Positions 1 through 12,700 of a DNA stretch of 64,000 nucleotides are shown here, in pieces. Both the position numbers and the translations under genes were made by a program. The stretch is from Dendrolimus kikuchii (taxonomy: Eukaryota > Arthropoda > Insecta > Lepidoptera > Lasiocampidae), in NCBI GenBank assembly GCA_019925095.2, contig CM034405.1, forward strand, positions 15,835,401 through 15,899,400, given 5' to 3'. Every line of letters starts with the position of its first letter. Position 1 is the first letter of the stretch. The notes under the pieces were generated by a model. That model made no database searches, was not told where the DNA came from, and was given only the letters and a program-made list of their open reading frames with translations.

Positions 1-1800
1 CTATCAACTGTTTAATTAAATGTGCGTTTTCAAACTGCCACGAGTACTCCCTTGTTTGTAGGTCCCTTCATATTTTTTTTAATGTCGGACACAAATCATC
101 CACAGCCAAATTTAAAAATCATTTCGTTTCCAACCATACCGCTCTGACTAGATATCAAGCCAACGAACGCCTTTTTGGCCGCCTTAAGAGTATATTACAT
201 TATATTACATGTAAAATGCCTAAACGCAATTTGCAATTCAAAGTAGGTAACCAGTAGACGGAGCAATGGCCTGCTTCCGCGTGGCCCACTGACCAGGCCT
301 ATCGCGAGCTGGTTTCCAGACAGCTGAATTTACTGCTTACCAGTGCCAGTTAAATGAACGGATACAAGATTATCTGATGGCTATAAATAGGATGGGAAAG
401 CTGAAGCCGGTGAACGAGATACTACATTTACATAAAATATCGTTAGGCAAATCAAGTTTGTTTGTATTTACTTAGGCAGAGATATCAAAATCAAAATTAT
501 AAGTAATCTATAATGCAAGAAATCTACTGGGGGTGTCGAGTTTATAATATAATGAATTTAAAAATGAGAAAAACTTCAGATGGCCTAATTGTCAGCTGCG
601 TATTTTGAAAATGTAAGGATTAAAGCAGGGATGGCAAACTAATGGCACGCATGCCTGTGAGGGCACGCGACACAATATTTTAGGCACGCCACCGATCACA
701 AAGTTTAGTATGAAATATTATATTACGAACGGACGCCGAATCAACCGTCTGACAGATGACTCCAGTTCAGCATGCATTCTGTTAAAAGTGACATCTTACA
801 ATCCTAAGATAAATTATATTTCATCTAATCTGCAACAACAAAAGTTAACTAATGTTACTTTAATTTAAATTACGCGTATAGCTGAAACATTTATTAACAT
901 ACATTCCAAAATTAATTTATTTTTGTAGTAGGTATAAAATATACCTATTAACTTCAATCCTCTTGGTCCATTAATTTTGTATGAGATTGTATTTTATTGA
1001 TGTATGTTTTCTCTTGTTTCAGGTAATTCGTTGAATCCACAGCCATTGGAAGAATATCTATGAAGAAAAATATTTATAATATACATAAATAGATGTATAT
1101 AACTTCATAGCAGTGTGTTTCGCATAAATATTCCTAACGCAGGCTTATTAAGTTTGATCAATAAGCATGAACTGGATATATGTGTCGTGTAATTGGTTTC
1201 CAATAAGCCAAGGCGTAGCGGAGCGAAGCAGGTGTCTCAACTCATAGCTGCGAAGCTTCGGAGGTTGAGTATGCATGGCGCAATATACATAATTAGGATT
1301 TTGTGTAACCTACCGTGTCAGATATATAGGTGACTTTTTCAAGTAGGCCTTCAGGGCCAAAACCTATACTATGCTAGATAGCAAAAACACTCAAAGGAGT
1401 CTCGAGGTCGATATTGACCATAATTAAAATGGTATCATTAGATTTTTGAAAAATCAGCAACCTTTATCAGGAATCGAATCGGCCGATTTTGAAAAAATAA
1501 ACATATTCTGTATTATTATACCAAATCACAGTGTAGCTTGTAAGGATCAATATATCTTAAGAAATGCCAAAAGAAGGGTTGTTTTTGAATAAAATGTTTT
1601 ATTTCGTATACCGTCTACTGGTTACCTACTTTGAATTGCAAATTGTGTTTAGGCATTTTACGTATGATATAATGTAATATACTCCAAAAGGTAATTGGTT
1701 TTTCAAAGATCTTACTATTTTAGTTTTCGTCAAAACCAGCCTCGAGACTCCTTTGAGTGTTTTTCGCTATCTAGCGTAGTTTAGGATTTGGCCCTTGTGA
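1..1800. repeat. Intergenic stretch with two interleaved inverted-repeat pairs
   Basis: Arm A 188-261 is inverted at 1611-1685 (about 90% or more alike over 74 bp). Arm B 1353-1407 is inverted at 1740-1796 and encloses the second copy of A. No transposase-like frame lies between. This looks like remains of inverted-repeat DNA transposons or nested copies of one element. Around 640-700 is a short GC-richer patch of unknown meaning. No coding signal. Confidence 0.6.
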
Positions 1801-3733
1801 CGGCTAGCGACTGTTGCAATTCAGCAAAAATTGTTTTATGTGGATATTCGTGGCACTGTCGTTAGTCGCCTCACATCACTTCTCCCAGTCGAGTCGTATA
1901 TACTAAATTAAAAACAGTATATAATGTAATCATTTATTTAAATTTATCCCCATCTGCCCGAAACGCCATGATTGGCGTCAAAATTGGAATCATACTTAAC
2001 ATCACGGTAGTAATTCACTTATATTCAACAGAGTAACCTATTTATTTATTTATGAGTAGGCCATCACCGCCCTGAAGGCCCACTTGGAAAATTCAATCTG
2101 CATATTAAAAAATATGATTTATTATTTACTGTGTCCTGGGTGCTATACTTATATATTTACTAATAGCGGACCGGGCATTCGTCCTGTTCTAAAATTATAA
2201 AATTTAGAATCCGATTGTAGCGCCAGCTACCGGGTTCAATTTTAATTCAATTCAATCGGGCCCACTCAAACACACATAAAAAATTATTCAACCTTGGTCC
2301 CGGGACTTAAGTAGGGTTCAATAATATCAGAATTATTTACACACTAGTATTAGAATGTTATATATAAAGATTAATAGTTTTATTGATATTGAGTTAGAGT
2401 AAGTTTGCAGGCTTCTTTAAGATTCTTAACATAGCCTATAAACTGACTCTTAACTCAATATGAATAAAATTGTTAGTCAAAACATCAATAACAGTTTATG
2501 CTACGTCTACATCTGTATTATTAAGTCGTTCCGAGAATCGCTGCGTTGCATAATCCTGTACATCTATATACACATGGACGAATAAAATAATTGATAATGA
2601 TTGGAAAACTTGCGCTTCAGTGCAACTGTGCAAGTGCTTACAAATGTCGACTGAGTTTTAATCATTTTGAACCAATGTTTTAACAAAAATTTAGGAGAAA
2701 TATAATCTGTACTGGATGCTCAAAACATAATATTGTAAGCACGAATGTATAGGTTTTAAACGAAATTTTATTTTTAATCTTTGTTTTTGTGGCATTTTTA
2801 ATTTAAACAAAAATATAAATATAGGAAATTTGGTTATTTTTGCACCATTTTTAAATTTAAACAAAATTTTGAATGTAGGCAGCAAACATTGTTAATTACA
2901 TTATTTTATTACGATTATGCAGTCTGCTAAAAGCAATTTATTTACATACGTGTCACATTTAAAATTAATCTACGAGTGGAGAATAAAAATGCAAGTATCT
3001 ACAGTCTACACAGTCATTTCACTTTGTGACGCAGCAATAAATGAACAGGCCCTTCTCAGGCTTGCAACGATGTATATATATCATTAGTTATTTATAAAAA
3101 TACTTACAGCCCGTAGCATGTACAGTAACTAACGATTAAATAATACCGTAGGCCAATTGCACAACATAATTGTAATTTGAAAGACTGTTCCAAATTTACA
3201 ACATCTATATATGCCTACAAAACATAGTCGGGTTAAGTTATACCACTTATAACTGAAGTTGCCGGGACCGATTTTTATAATCTGTGATTTGTTCGATTTG
3301 TCTCCACCGCAAATAGCAGAATAACTGTAAATATAACAAAAAAATCGCAAAAAAGTCACACACGCTTATAGCTTATTGATATCCACTGCAAATCAGTGAC
3401 ATAGTCAAATTCACAATTAGACCCGGTAGGTGGCGCTAGGACCGGAATCTAGATTTTTATTTTTTCGGAGCAAGATAACGTCTGCGGGGCTGTTAGTTTA
3501 TAATACAACGTCATCCTTAGTATAGAAAGTAAATATGAATATTTATTTTTTGGTTTTTAGTGTAAAGTCGGTTTTGTATTTGTTAAACAATTTTATTTTT
3601 ACTTTTTAGTTCCGCAAATACTTCAATAGCTTTAGAAATAATATATTAAGCACCTGTAGAAATTGTACAACTGGCACGAATATACAAATTTGCCATCTCA
3701 CACTTCGGTGTAATGCTCTTCAACAAAGGTTGC
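1801..3733. other. AT-rich stretch without genes; Helitron relic and MITE-1 relic
   Basis: A degraded piece similar to the 209 bp Helitron family (scoring on gcgccagctaccgggtt) lies at about 2165-2300. An imperfect palindrome at 2384-2466 (gttagagtaagtttgcaggc ... ctcttaactcaatatgaata) belongs to the MITE-1 family. A minus-strand scrap of the Helitron family (acccggtaggtggcgct) is at about 3420. The short open frames here have no recognisable content. Confidence 0.5.
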
Positions 3734-4290
3734 TCTCGATTTCCTTGCAATCCACAAATCAGATCCTGACTTGGTGACTATCTCGGGAGTTAAAAAATAA
3801 TTTGAAAATCGGTCTACAATTGACGGAGAAATCCCGTAACATACCTACAAAGAAATTAAGCAGCTGTAGAAAATGTAATAATGGCAAGCGTATACAAACA
3901 AGCTTTTTTTGGAAAAATGTAGACTCTCGGCGTTTTTGAATAAGGGTTATTCTCGAATTCTCTAGGATCCACTCATCAGATACTAACCTGGTGACTATGG
4001 GACTGCCTCGGGAGTATACACTTACGAGTAAAGAAAAAAAATTGAAATCGGTTTGCAATTGACGGAGATATCGTGTTACGAAGAAGTTGGTTAACAATTT
4101 TCGTGAGTTTCTCTAATTCCTTGGAATCCACTCATCAGAGCCTGACATGGTGACAATCGTACCAATTCGGGAGTATAACCTTTCGATTAAAAGAAAAAAA
4201 AATTAAAATTGGTTCACAATTGACGGAGAAATCGAATAAAGAACATACAAAAAAAACTTATAGACGAATTGAAAACCTCCCTCTTTTTTG
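3734..4290. repeat. Three diverged tandem-like units of about 160-215 bp
   Basis: Units start near 3734, 3950 and 4107. Each carries, in order, a TCC(A)CAAATCAG/TCCACTCATCAG-like segment, a TGGTGAC(T/A)AT segment, a CGGGAGT segment and an AATTGACGGAGA(A/T)AT segment. Related inverted pieces occur at 24905-25060 and 25225-25345. It is an old dispersed repeat; no protein is supported although frames stay open across it. Confidence 0.6.
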
Positions 4291-5848
4291 AAGTCGGTTC
4301 AAAAATACGATTTAACGGTTTTCAACGCGGCATTTTACTTTATTTTTATTACGACTTTTCGGCCACATTTTAGTAGCTTTGATCACGGACGACAAATTTG
4401 TCAAGTGTCAACGATGTTAAAGTTGTTAATTAACCGACTCCCAACTTGTTTGTTGTTGATTTTTTTGTTTATGGTTATTATTATTTACAATTTTAGCGCC
4501 TTAATGAAATACACTGAATTGTCTATAATACCACCTTGTAATAGGCGGCATATTGATTATCAATATTTACTAGTTCTATTCAAATATGGATATTACCGTC
4601 ATGTTTTTTTTAATACATACATTTATTTTGTTATATGGAGGAGGAATGGTGATGTTACTAGCCCTCCTCCACATAACACAAATAAATGATGACTGTACAC
4701 ATATCAGAGACCTGTCTATCGCGAACCTATTTGTTATTTATCAAATACGAAGTTATTCCTTTTTCTTTACATTGTCTGCGAGATACACTCAATACTTGAG
4801 CACATTGTGACTGGCTGTTTCACGATGGAATGTTTCTTTGACCTTTTGTGAATAAGTAAAATACGCAACATTGATTGACAGACATTCCTATTTCATGCTA
4901 TATCATTACTTTAGTCTATTTTGTATTTTCTATGTGTAATCGTGCACATGTGAACATTAATGCACTGATCAAAAAGTATGTAACAATCTTAGTAGTTTCA
5001 TTTGTCGCCTTTAATGGTTACTTTATCGATGTTTTGCTAGACATCATTACTATTGATTCATTGTAATATATTAAGTACATAACTTATTTATTATAGTGTG
5101 TTAGAAAACGGCCTATCAGCGCTGTTGACATAATATGAAATAGGAGAGAAATTTATTCATAGTTTTTTAAATTGGTGGGTTGATTAGGTCATAAATATGT
5201 TTTAAATAACAAAACGTTAAAAATCAATAGAAAGATTACCTGTACTTCTATTTTAGTCATGTGGGATTGACGAGGTACAAGCTTATTTCTTCCTTATCGA
5301 TCTCCACCGCTGGGCGTAGACCTGCACAAGATTGTACCGAATTGAAAGCTACACTTTTATCTTGAATGTGAGTAACGTAAGCACTGGCGGTCATCCAAGG
5401 ACTGGATGGAGTCTATAGTCACGAGAGCGTACAAACATGTGACTGAAATGTTTACTTAGGGCTGCAGAAAGGGGGAATCCCATTGATTTGTTATGTTTAC
5501 AAACGAGTCGATTATTTAATTTACCAAAATATTTCCAAACTTAATGACAAATACAATTGAGCCAATAGCTTGTGAGGAATTTGGATGTGGTATAAACAGA
5601 CAGATGGATGGTCGGCATGACAGTTGTATAAAGGTTCCGTTCTGCCAAATAGTTTTTTTTAAATAGACATCCCATATATAGCAGTTTTCACATACATTTT
5701 GTCGTCTATTATGGAATTGCAAACACACTCTCTAACCGGCACTGAGCCAACCCCCTACCCTCACCTAAAATTTATAATTAAAATTGTAATAAAAAAATAT
5801 TATTATAAATTTATAAAAAATAGAATAATAATTATAATTTATATTTGT
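4291..5848. other. No gene seen; AT-rich
   Basis: Several 60-130 codon frames exist, but their composition follows the AT-rich background and they lack recognisable motifs. About 5285-5345 there is a scrap resembling a common dispersed repeat (ccaccgctgggcgtagacct); a similar scrap lies at 31825-31900. Confidence 0.5.
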
Positions 5849-6400
5849 TATGGTAGACCGATTTGGACACCACGGGTTGTCATGTTTAAAAAGCGCAGGA
5901 AGAAGATCTCGTCATGCCAGCCTCAACGACATCATTCGCCGAGCTCTTGCCAGCGTCGGCGTCCCGGCCATTCTGGAACCAAATGGCCTGGTGGGTGACG
6001 ATGGCAAGAGACCGGACGGAATGTCACTCGTCCCTTGGAAGATGGGGCGGCCGCTAGTGTGGGATGCGAACTGTGTTGACACACTGGCCCCGTCACATCT
6101 TCCAATGACCGAGTCAGGGGCTGGCAACGCTGCCGCTTCAGCTGAAGACGTCAAACGGCGCAAATATGGAGCCTTAGGAAGGGGTTACATATTTGTGCCG
6201 TTTGGGGTTGAAACATTAGGCCCGTGGGGTCCGTCGGCAAAGAGTTTCTTTAAAAACATATGTAAGAAACTCTTTGACACTACCCGTGATCAGAAGGCTG
6301 GCTCATATTTTGCACAATAAATAAGTATTGCCATACAGCGTGGCAATGCAGCCAGCCTTCTGGGCACGCTCCCCGTTGGCAATGACCTGCTACATAATGT
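5849..6400 (+). pseudogene. LINE ORF fragment with probable restriction-like endonuclease domain, decayed
   Basis: The frame from 5850 reads HHGLSC, GRRSRHASLND, LEP, then KRPDGMSLVPW and LVWDANCVDT. The order of an H/C pair, R-x-RH-x2-LN, PDG and a following VWDA is what is expected of the zinc-knuckle plus PD-(D/E)XK nuclease that closes some non-LTR retrotransposons. The frame stops at 6318, but reading through continues [18 protein letters not shown], so the stop is a decay mutation. The upstream part with the reverse transcriptase is missing (5' truncation). Related 3' pieces are at 18456-18775, 26270-26405 and 62880-62990. The clade is not assigned. Confidence 0.65.
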
Positions 6401-7500
6401 ATTTTAGTTATAATGTCTTTGGTTTTTTATTTATATTTATTATAATAATAATTGTAAAAAATATAAAATGTAAAATCAGAAAATATAAAATATCCACATT
6501 TTTTATAGTTACCATAATTGTGTACTGACAGCCCAACACACAGAAAGATTTGCATGAAAACAACTGTAAAAATATACGCGAGATATCGTACCAAGTCAGC
6601 AGAATGTGCTTTCAAATGGTAGCCTGATTTGCATTGAAATTGCATAGATATTTAAATATATATTTCTTTAAATAATATAAAGAATAGATACCATATAGAT
6701 ACATACTATATACATACATAGGTGGTTTCTCATGGGAGTAGGCAAAGACGATAGATAGATCTCAAAAATACTTTTCGATGTTCATTAAGTATTTTCTTAA
6801 GTTTTCGCGACTAGTACATACAATTAAAAGTGGACGAAAAAATCGGATTAAAAATAAAACTCAATTAAAATGCCGCGCTTAGAACCTGTATAATGCAGTT
6901 TATTACTTACATTAAGATCTTCTTACATGTAGGTTCATTTGACGCGCTTTTTATCTGACCTTTCTTTAAACACGTCTGCGATTTAATAATTGTGAGCACG
7001 TCGCGGGCTACTTAGGTAATTTTTTATATTAATTTTAAAGCAGTATATACTTAAACCAGTATAGGCTACTGCTTAAATATTACGAAATGGTAGTGGATTT
7101 GTGGAGTTTTAATTTAGCAGCTGTACAGAATTGAAGAAAGATTGTTTTTTTATTTATTTTTCCAAAATGCTTACATTCATACATATAATAGTATAGTAGA
7201 CTGCGACACTGCAACCTCTTGGGTTTATTCTGGTCTCGGAGAGTCGTGTATATGTAAAAAAATATAATAATTCATATTTTTTATTTTAATTTATTCATTA
7301 TTTTTTTATATCAAAAATAGAATCACGGCCATAAATTGTTATCATCATCAACTTCTGTTTAAATATTATTATTTAAATATTATAACGGAATTATTGTTAT
7401 TTGTTTGGTTCTGATTTAGTCCCAGGTGTGAGTTCTGATGGTGCACTTTGGGAATTGTTGGAAAATCTTTCTATATTTTTAGTATTCTTTTTAAATAATG
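6401..7500. other. No gene seen
   Basis: AT-rich sequence with several short ATT/AAT runs. No recognised element apart from the A+T-rich tail of the LINE fragment up to about 6470. Confidence 0.5.
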
Positions 7501-7758
7501 TCGTAAGAGGCGATAAAATAATTCACAGCCAGGTGGTAGATTATTTTCCTGCCTGGATAGCTACCACCTCTGGTTTAGAGCATGCCGCCATAACAACCTT
7601 GAGTTGTGTTCTTGAAGTAGTAGGTTCTAGTCCACCCTTAAAGAGCGGCAGCACATTGGTAGCACCTTTGGTGTTACATATGTGCATAGATGATGGTAAT
7701 CGCTTTCCATTAGGTGGGCCGTCTGCCTGTCTGCTGAACTCATGTAATAACAAACTGT
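7501..7758 (+). repeat. REP-A dispersed repeat, copy 1 (diverged)
   Basis: Shares with the other copies the blocks taagaggcga, cacagccaggtggta, ggctaccacc-like, gccataacaaccttgagttg, and tctgcctgtctgctgaactc. REP-A copies end in A-rich tails at the right side, so this is a 3'-anchored retroposed family. The translated frames in it are shared among copies only because the DNA is repeated. Confidence 0.75.
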
Positions 7759-9646
7759 AAACATAGTATTTACCAAAGGCTCCTTTGTTGAGGTTTACCC
7801 AAAATGGTTATGTAATAAACAATTTCCAGTCGTCTTGTAAATAATTATACGTCGTTGTGTCGTCGTGTAACACGAGCCTTTCTTGCGCCTACATTAAAAA
7901 AAATAACACCGACCCAATTGTAAAAGTGTCTTGCGCAGTTTTTACCCGTCTGACTTCGGCACCTGCATGTAAATATTTTATGCCCTAGTCCGCAGCGTGT
8001 TCCCATTAAACGCATCCTGTGAATACTAAGAACTAAATTCTTTAAAGAACTGGTGTAAGACTGCCAATTTCATTAGATTTTTACACGACTGTCTAAAAAG
8101 AGAATGTATAAGGTTAGTTGGGATTTAACTTGGGATAATATTGCCAACCCAGACATGCAATTGAAAAACACAGTCATATAAAACCGCGTACTCACCTGCG
8201 AGCCGTTACCGTAACCGTTGCACGTTACAGTAATCAAAAATTTATTATGTGTACGTAGTTCGCGATCTTGCCGCGAGCGAAACGCTTTCCGCTCGCACCG
8301 AGTCGACGGCAATTCTGTACTTATTTTGTAACTGTTAAGAAGGGCGTTGTAATTTTTTTGACTTGGCCAACAACGGGTTGTCAAAGTCCAAAAGCGACAA
8401 TAGCGATGTACGATGAAAAGATGTTTGAGGTTTATAGCTCTTTTCAGCCTCCCAGTACCCGACGCGTAATCCACGAGTTGCCGAATCACTTCGAGCAGTG
8501 GGTTGTCACCGAATGGTTCACTCGCAGTCCGCGCGTGGACAGCTTGTGAGCGCGGCGATCCAGTGCTGGTCTGGAGCGGGGTGGCTTTATTGCGCTTAAG
8601 TCGGTTATTTCGATTTTACACGATGACTCCCAATTATTTTCACTCGTAGTGGATGGTTGCGAGGCCAATCGATTAATCAACGAATCGACGCGACTTATGA
8701 GGATATTTTTTTTGTTGTTTTTATTGCCTGAAGCAGGCAAACTTGAAACAGGGTGTCGCTAAAAAGTTTATAACGCCTTTCTTAAAAAACCCCATGTGTG
8801 CGGCGTGCGTGGCGGTAAGTTCCCTCCAAATATTCTAGAGAACTGTTGCGTAGTGAAGCGTGGGAGCTCATGAAAATGGGGGTGAACAACCCGTTGCGAC
8901 GAGAGGTGCGGTTGTAAAAGTGTAGCGTTAGTACCAGCAAAGTCTCTCCGAGGGCTAAGTGATTCTAAACCGCCTGTTAGTATGGGATTGTCAACGATAC
9001 GAACGTCACAAGGCCGGATTAATTTGAGGGTGTCAGTGTAATAAGCGGGTTCCCCGGCCCATGGATGTGAGCTGTATTCCATATGCGGTCTGATCGTTGC
9101 CGTGGGGTGAAACCACGCTTTTTAGAAGCAAGTTCGGCCTTACTTTCCAGATGACCTCAAAATTAGTATGGCGGTATTTGTATGGCGAGCCCAAGGATTC
9201 CAATACTATTAGAGATGGTGAGGGCTATTCCTTGGAATTGTGGCGCATTGACGAATGGGGTTTGCCGTCTACCTATTTGCCTATTTTTTGGCAATAAAAA
9301 ATCTTTCTATATGTAAACTGCCTGAGGATTGGAAGCAAAAAGATTTCTTACAGAACCTTCAGGTACTTGACAGTGACTAATAGACAAACCTTGCTTGTTC
9401 ATAAAATATTTAAAAAAAGTAAAAATATCGATAACACAATACTCATATCATAATAACAGCGATTATTGTTATTAAGCAATTATTTTAAAAGCGGGCTCAT
9501 TCATTTTGAACGATTAAATTATGGACTTCGTATTGTGAATTGCGGAAATTTCATAACATAAAATTACTCCGCTTAAACATTTATTGTTAAATGTTACAAC
9601 TGAACATTCCGTTTCGTCGAAACGCCATGTTCAATTATATTCTACA
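7759..9646. other. No gene supported; GC-richer tract 8240-8660 and degraded repeat 8711-9080
   Basis: 8240-8660 is noticeably richer in G+C and CpG (gcgagcgaaacgctttccgc; gcgcggcgatccagtg) than its surroundings and could be a promoter or a repeat. No TATA/Inr pair can be defended. 8711-9080 resembles a repeat family also seen at 26540-26740 and 57100-57300 (attgcctgaagcaggcaa end; ttcttaaaaaaccccatgtg). Confidence 0.4.
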
Positions 9647-9886
9647 CTAGCTGTGTCCGTGACGTCGTGCGCGTGGAATTTGTTTTCAAAACCCCCCGAT
9701 TTTGAAACATTCTTCATTGGTGCTCCGCTCCTATTAGTCTTAGCGTAATAATATATAGCCTATAGCCTTCCTCGATAAATGGGTTATCTAATACTGAAAG
9801 AATTTTAGAAATCAGACCGGTAGTTCCTGAGATTTGCGCGTTCAAGCAAACAAACAAACTCTTCAGCTTTATATATTAGTATAAGA
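9647..9886 (-). mobile_element. Non-autonomous Helitron, family 2, copy 1
   Basis: Read on the minus strand it starts TCTTATACTAATATATAAAG and ends in ...GACACAGCTAG, flanked by A and T, the Helitron target pair. A GC-rich hairpin region (cgcgcacgacgtcacg-like) lies just before the CTAG end. The 240 bp are closely matched by 57559-57805. No Rep/helicase frame, so it depends on other copies for movement. Confidence 0.75.
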
Positions 9887-10602
9887 TCTGTATGTATTGG
9901 TTATCGCTCCCAGTAAGTTTCAGTAAGCATCCAATTATTTTAGTTATTTTTATAATTACAAGCTTAGATTTAACGTGCAATGTTTGTTACTTTGTATGTT
10001 TATGTTGGTTCTATCAAGTTAAATACAGTTCCTAGACTTAAGACTATGCATGGTTGTTTAGTTTTTATGATAATTCAAAAAAGTGAAAAAAAAGTAGTTT
10101 AAAAAAAAGTTTTACAGAAAAAAATGACACATGTCCAGAGAACATTAATATTACTTGAAATGCTTTAAAAAAGAAAAAAATATCTTTGAAGTAAATTATG
10201 AATTTAATGTACTACCTGTGCGCAAAAGGTTTGCCGATAGTCTCACAATGTCACGCGTCGATGGTCAGTAGGGTTGACAAAAAAGATTACAAAAATACTT
10301 ATTGCAATAAATGTATTATTTTTTATTTATTATTGTATATACTTTACATAAGTATATACAATAATAGTAAGTAATACAATGCAATAATAGTAAGTAGTAA
10401 TCGACAAACCTGCGCGCGGCTTATACTTTAGAATATATTTTAGATTTCAGAACAATTTATTTAAAAACTTTGTTATTTGTTAAATAAAAACACAAAAACA
10501 AATTTTATTATTTGTTTAAATGTTTTTTTCTATACATATTTCAAAAATCAGAGAATCCGTTGAATGTCAACTAACTCGCACTTGGATGGATTTTATATAA
10601 AA
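9887..10602. other. No gene; short palindrome near 10330-10370
   Basis: The only structure noticed is the inverted pair attattgtatatactt/aagtatatacaataat around 10330-10370. The rest is A/T-rich. Confidence 0.4.
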
Positions 10603-10813
10603 CTAGCTTTTGTCTGCGGCCTCGTCTTAGTATAGTTTTTGTCTTGATTTTTACTACTTGGTAACAGTGCTTTTCTGGTTGAAAAATATCCTTTTCTCTA
10701 ACCCTGACAATGAGTATGCAAAATTTTATCGTCATCGGTTGAGTAATTAGGGCGTGAAAACGTAACATACAAACAAACTCACATTCACATTTACAAATGA
10801 ATATTAGTTAAGA
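10603..10813 (-). mobile_element. Non-autonomous Helitron-like element, family 3
   Basis: Minus-strand reading begins TCTTAACTAATATTC and ends ...AAGCTAG, flanked by A (10602) and T (10814). Length 211 bp. The 3' end has the same AGCTAG terminus as the other copies, with a weaker hairpin (gccgcagacaaaagctag). The interior differs from families 1 and 2. Confidence 0.6.
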
Positions 10814-10933
10814 TTTAATAAATAAGCAGTGTATAAAAACTGATCGAATGTATAAAAAGTGATGATTCAGATTAATAAATAGGAATTGAAAAGAAGAAAA
10901 ACAAAGAAAAAGAAACATTTAAATTAAAAAAAA

Positions 10934-11520
10934 ATGTATGTGTGTGTGTGTGTGTGCAGTTCACACGCAGGAGAAGTAATACAAACAGCGCGTTCCATTA
11001 GTGGCTCACAACGTCCAAAATGTTCCGTTAGCCGTTCCACAAGGCGACCGCGGTCGTTGTGGTCGTGGCGAAAACGTTATTAATGACATCATAATTTTCG
11101 ATCACACAACGACCCATGTCACGAGGTGGGTCGAATAACCGTTCTACTTGGGTTTACGATTGCAACGCCGGCAAGCTAGTGGAACGGGAAAAATCGCGGT
11201 CGTCAACATGGTCGTTGTGAGTCTCTAATAGAACGTAGCCAGAGTGTGATAAGAGTGGTGGGAGGGAATTTAAATTGCGTGACGTCACATTTCAAATATT
11301 ATATTTTTATAATATATTTAATTTTAAGGTTTAAAATATGAAATTTGAAGTATTAACGAAAGGCCGCAGGCTTACGTCCTTTTTAATTTATTTTTTTATT
11401 GCACGAGTTCAGCAGACAGTCATATAGATTTGTGTTTATCTCTTTTTAGTGTCGCTTTTATCGTTTCATCGAGTTTCAAATCACAAAGATTCTAAAAAAG
11501 TTTCACTTCAATAACATGAA
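10934..11520. repeat. Dispersed repeat starting at a (GT)n tract, copy 1
   Basis: Starts with about 12 GT units and gcagttcacacgcaggaga, and ends with caaatcacaaagattctaaa. The same two ends, similarly spaced, occur at 50201-50660 in intron 7. The internal part has a GC-richer tract (10985-11230) rich in gtcgttgtggtcg-like motifs. The type of element is not recognised. Confidence 0.55.
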
Positions 11521-12399
11521 AAAGGTTCATGTCCAAATATGTTTGGACAAGCAGTATAATTAAAGTTTGGCTGAAGTACAGCGAAACGCGAACTTTTACC
11601 AATAACACATTTTATTTTCTCTTCCATCCAATTATGCGGCCGTAACTTCTAATAGAATGAGGTGGAGACTTCGTTGAGACTTTGCCTCCTGGCAGAAATA
11701 TTATGTGTAGTCAATGTCAGTGAATTATAAACAAAGCAAAATCTATGTTATTACATTAACGCTGATCCAAGTCTAAAATCCTGTAACAATAACTAAATAT
11801 GGATATAACAATTACTAAGTTTGTTTGTTGAGATTTAGAATTTACCTAAGAAGTCTAGATGAATTTGAAACAATAAAAATTTGACGCTATTTTCCAAAGA
11901 ACCGCAAACATGACAGATTTGTAATGGCTCGTTTAGCTTCTTTTTATCAAATAATTGTTCTGTTTATTATAAGCTATTAAAGCTTTTGCTTATAAAAGTA
12001 TAGTCATCATTATTAAAGTAAACATAGGTTATGTTAACAAAATGAGCACGTCCTAAAAAAAGCAAGTTGGTGCTTACAAAATGTACTACGTAATACTAAA
12101 AATTACTAGTAAGTATCAAACTCACTCACGATTTAATATTGGAGTCGCTAGAGTTTTAGGCTTTGCGAAAGTGGCGCTCCTATTATTTTATACTACTCTA
12201 CTGCGGAAAAGCCCATTAGTAACAGAGTAACCTCACATATTATGTGTGATCTTTTTGTTACTTTAAAAAGTTTATTCCTACTAATATTTAGATATTTGAC
12301 ACCAAAGATATTCGATCCTTTTTCGTGATATGGGAAGTGAATCCATATGATATTTATATAGATATTAATATTAATAGATACCTATTACTAAGTATTAAG
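11521..12399. other. No gene seen
   Basis: AT-rich intergenic DNA; no recognised repeat, RNA or protein signal. Confidence 0.45.
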
Positions 12400-12700
12400 T
12401 CGTGGTAGTGTAATAGCTAGCGCACGCGTCCCAGACTCAAAGGGCGCGGGTTCGATCCTGGCCGGAACGCATGCACCACCTAGGCAGTTTTCTGACCTAA
12501 TGTGCATATTGTTATTGTTACAATTACCACGTGCTAATAACGGTGAAGGAAAACACCGTGATGCAACCTGCACATCGAGATAACCGATATGTCAAAGCTG
12601 CCAAGCCGCCTTGGACAAGCGTGGCGGGTATACTGTCCGTTCCCCTATAGTGGGAGGCCCGAGCCCAGCAGTAGGACGTTTATGGGCTGTTATTATTATA
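12400..12700 (+). mobile_element. tRNA-derived SINE, family 1
   Basis: The head resembles a tRNA: an A-box-like segment (tagtgtaatagctagcgc), an anticodon-stem-like pair (ccc...ggg), and a B box (gggttcgatcctggc). The tail has gtgaaggaaaacaccgtgat and ends gggctgttattattata. The body after the B box is unlike a tRNA, so this is a SINE and not a tRNA gene. A body-only fragment lies at 25938-26058. Confidence 0.75.

Noticed and set aside
4288..4810. 133- and 74-codon overlapping frames with hydrophobic residues
   Set aside because: Phe/Leu/Ile richness follows from AT-rich DNA; the two frames overlap in different phases and neither has a recognisable motif.
8073..9082. Cluster of 84-138 codon frames on both strands
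   Set aside because: Longer open frames are expected in a GC-richer tract; opposite-strand frames overlap and none shows a domain or splice pattern.
12400..12475. Possible tRNA gene (A-box-like and B-box sequence)
   Set aside because: No full cloverleaf can be drawn, and the following 220 bp recur at 25938-26058 as repeat; a SINE head is the better reading.
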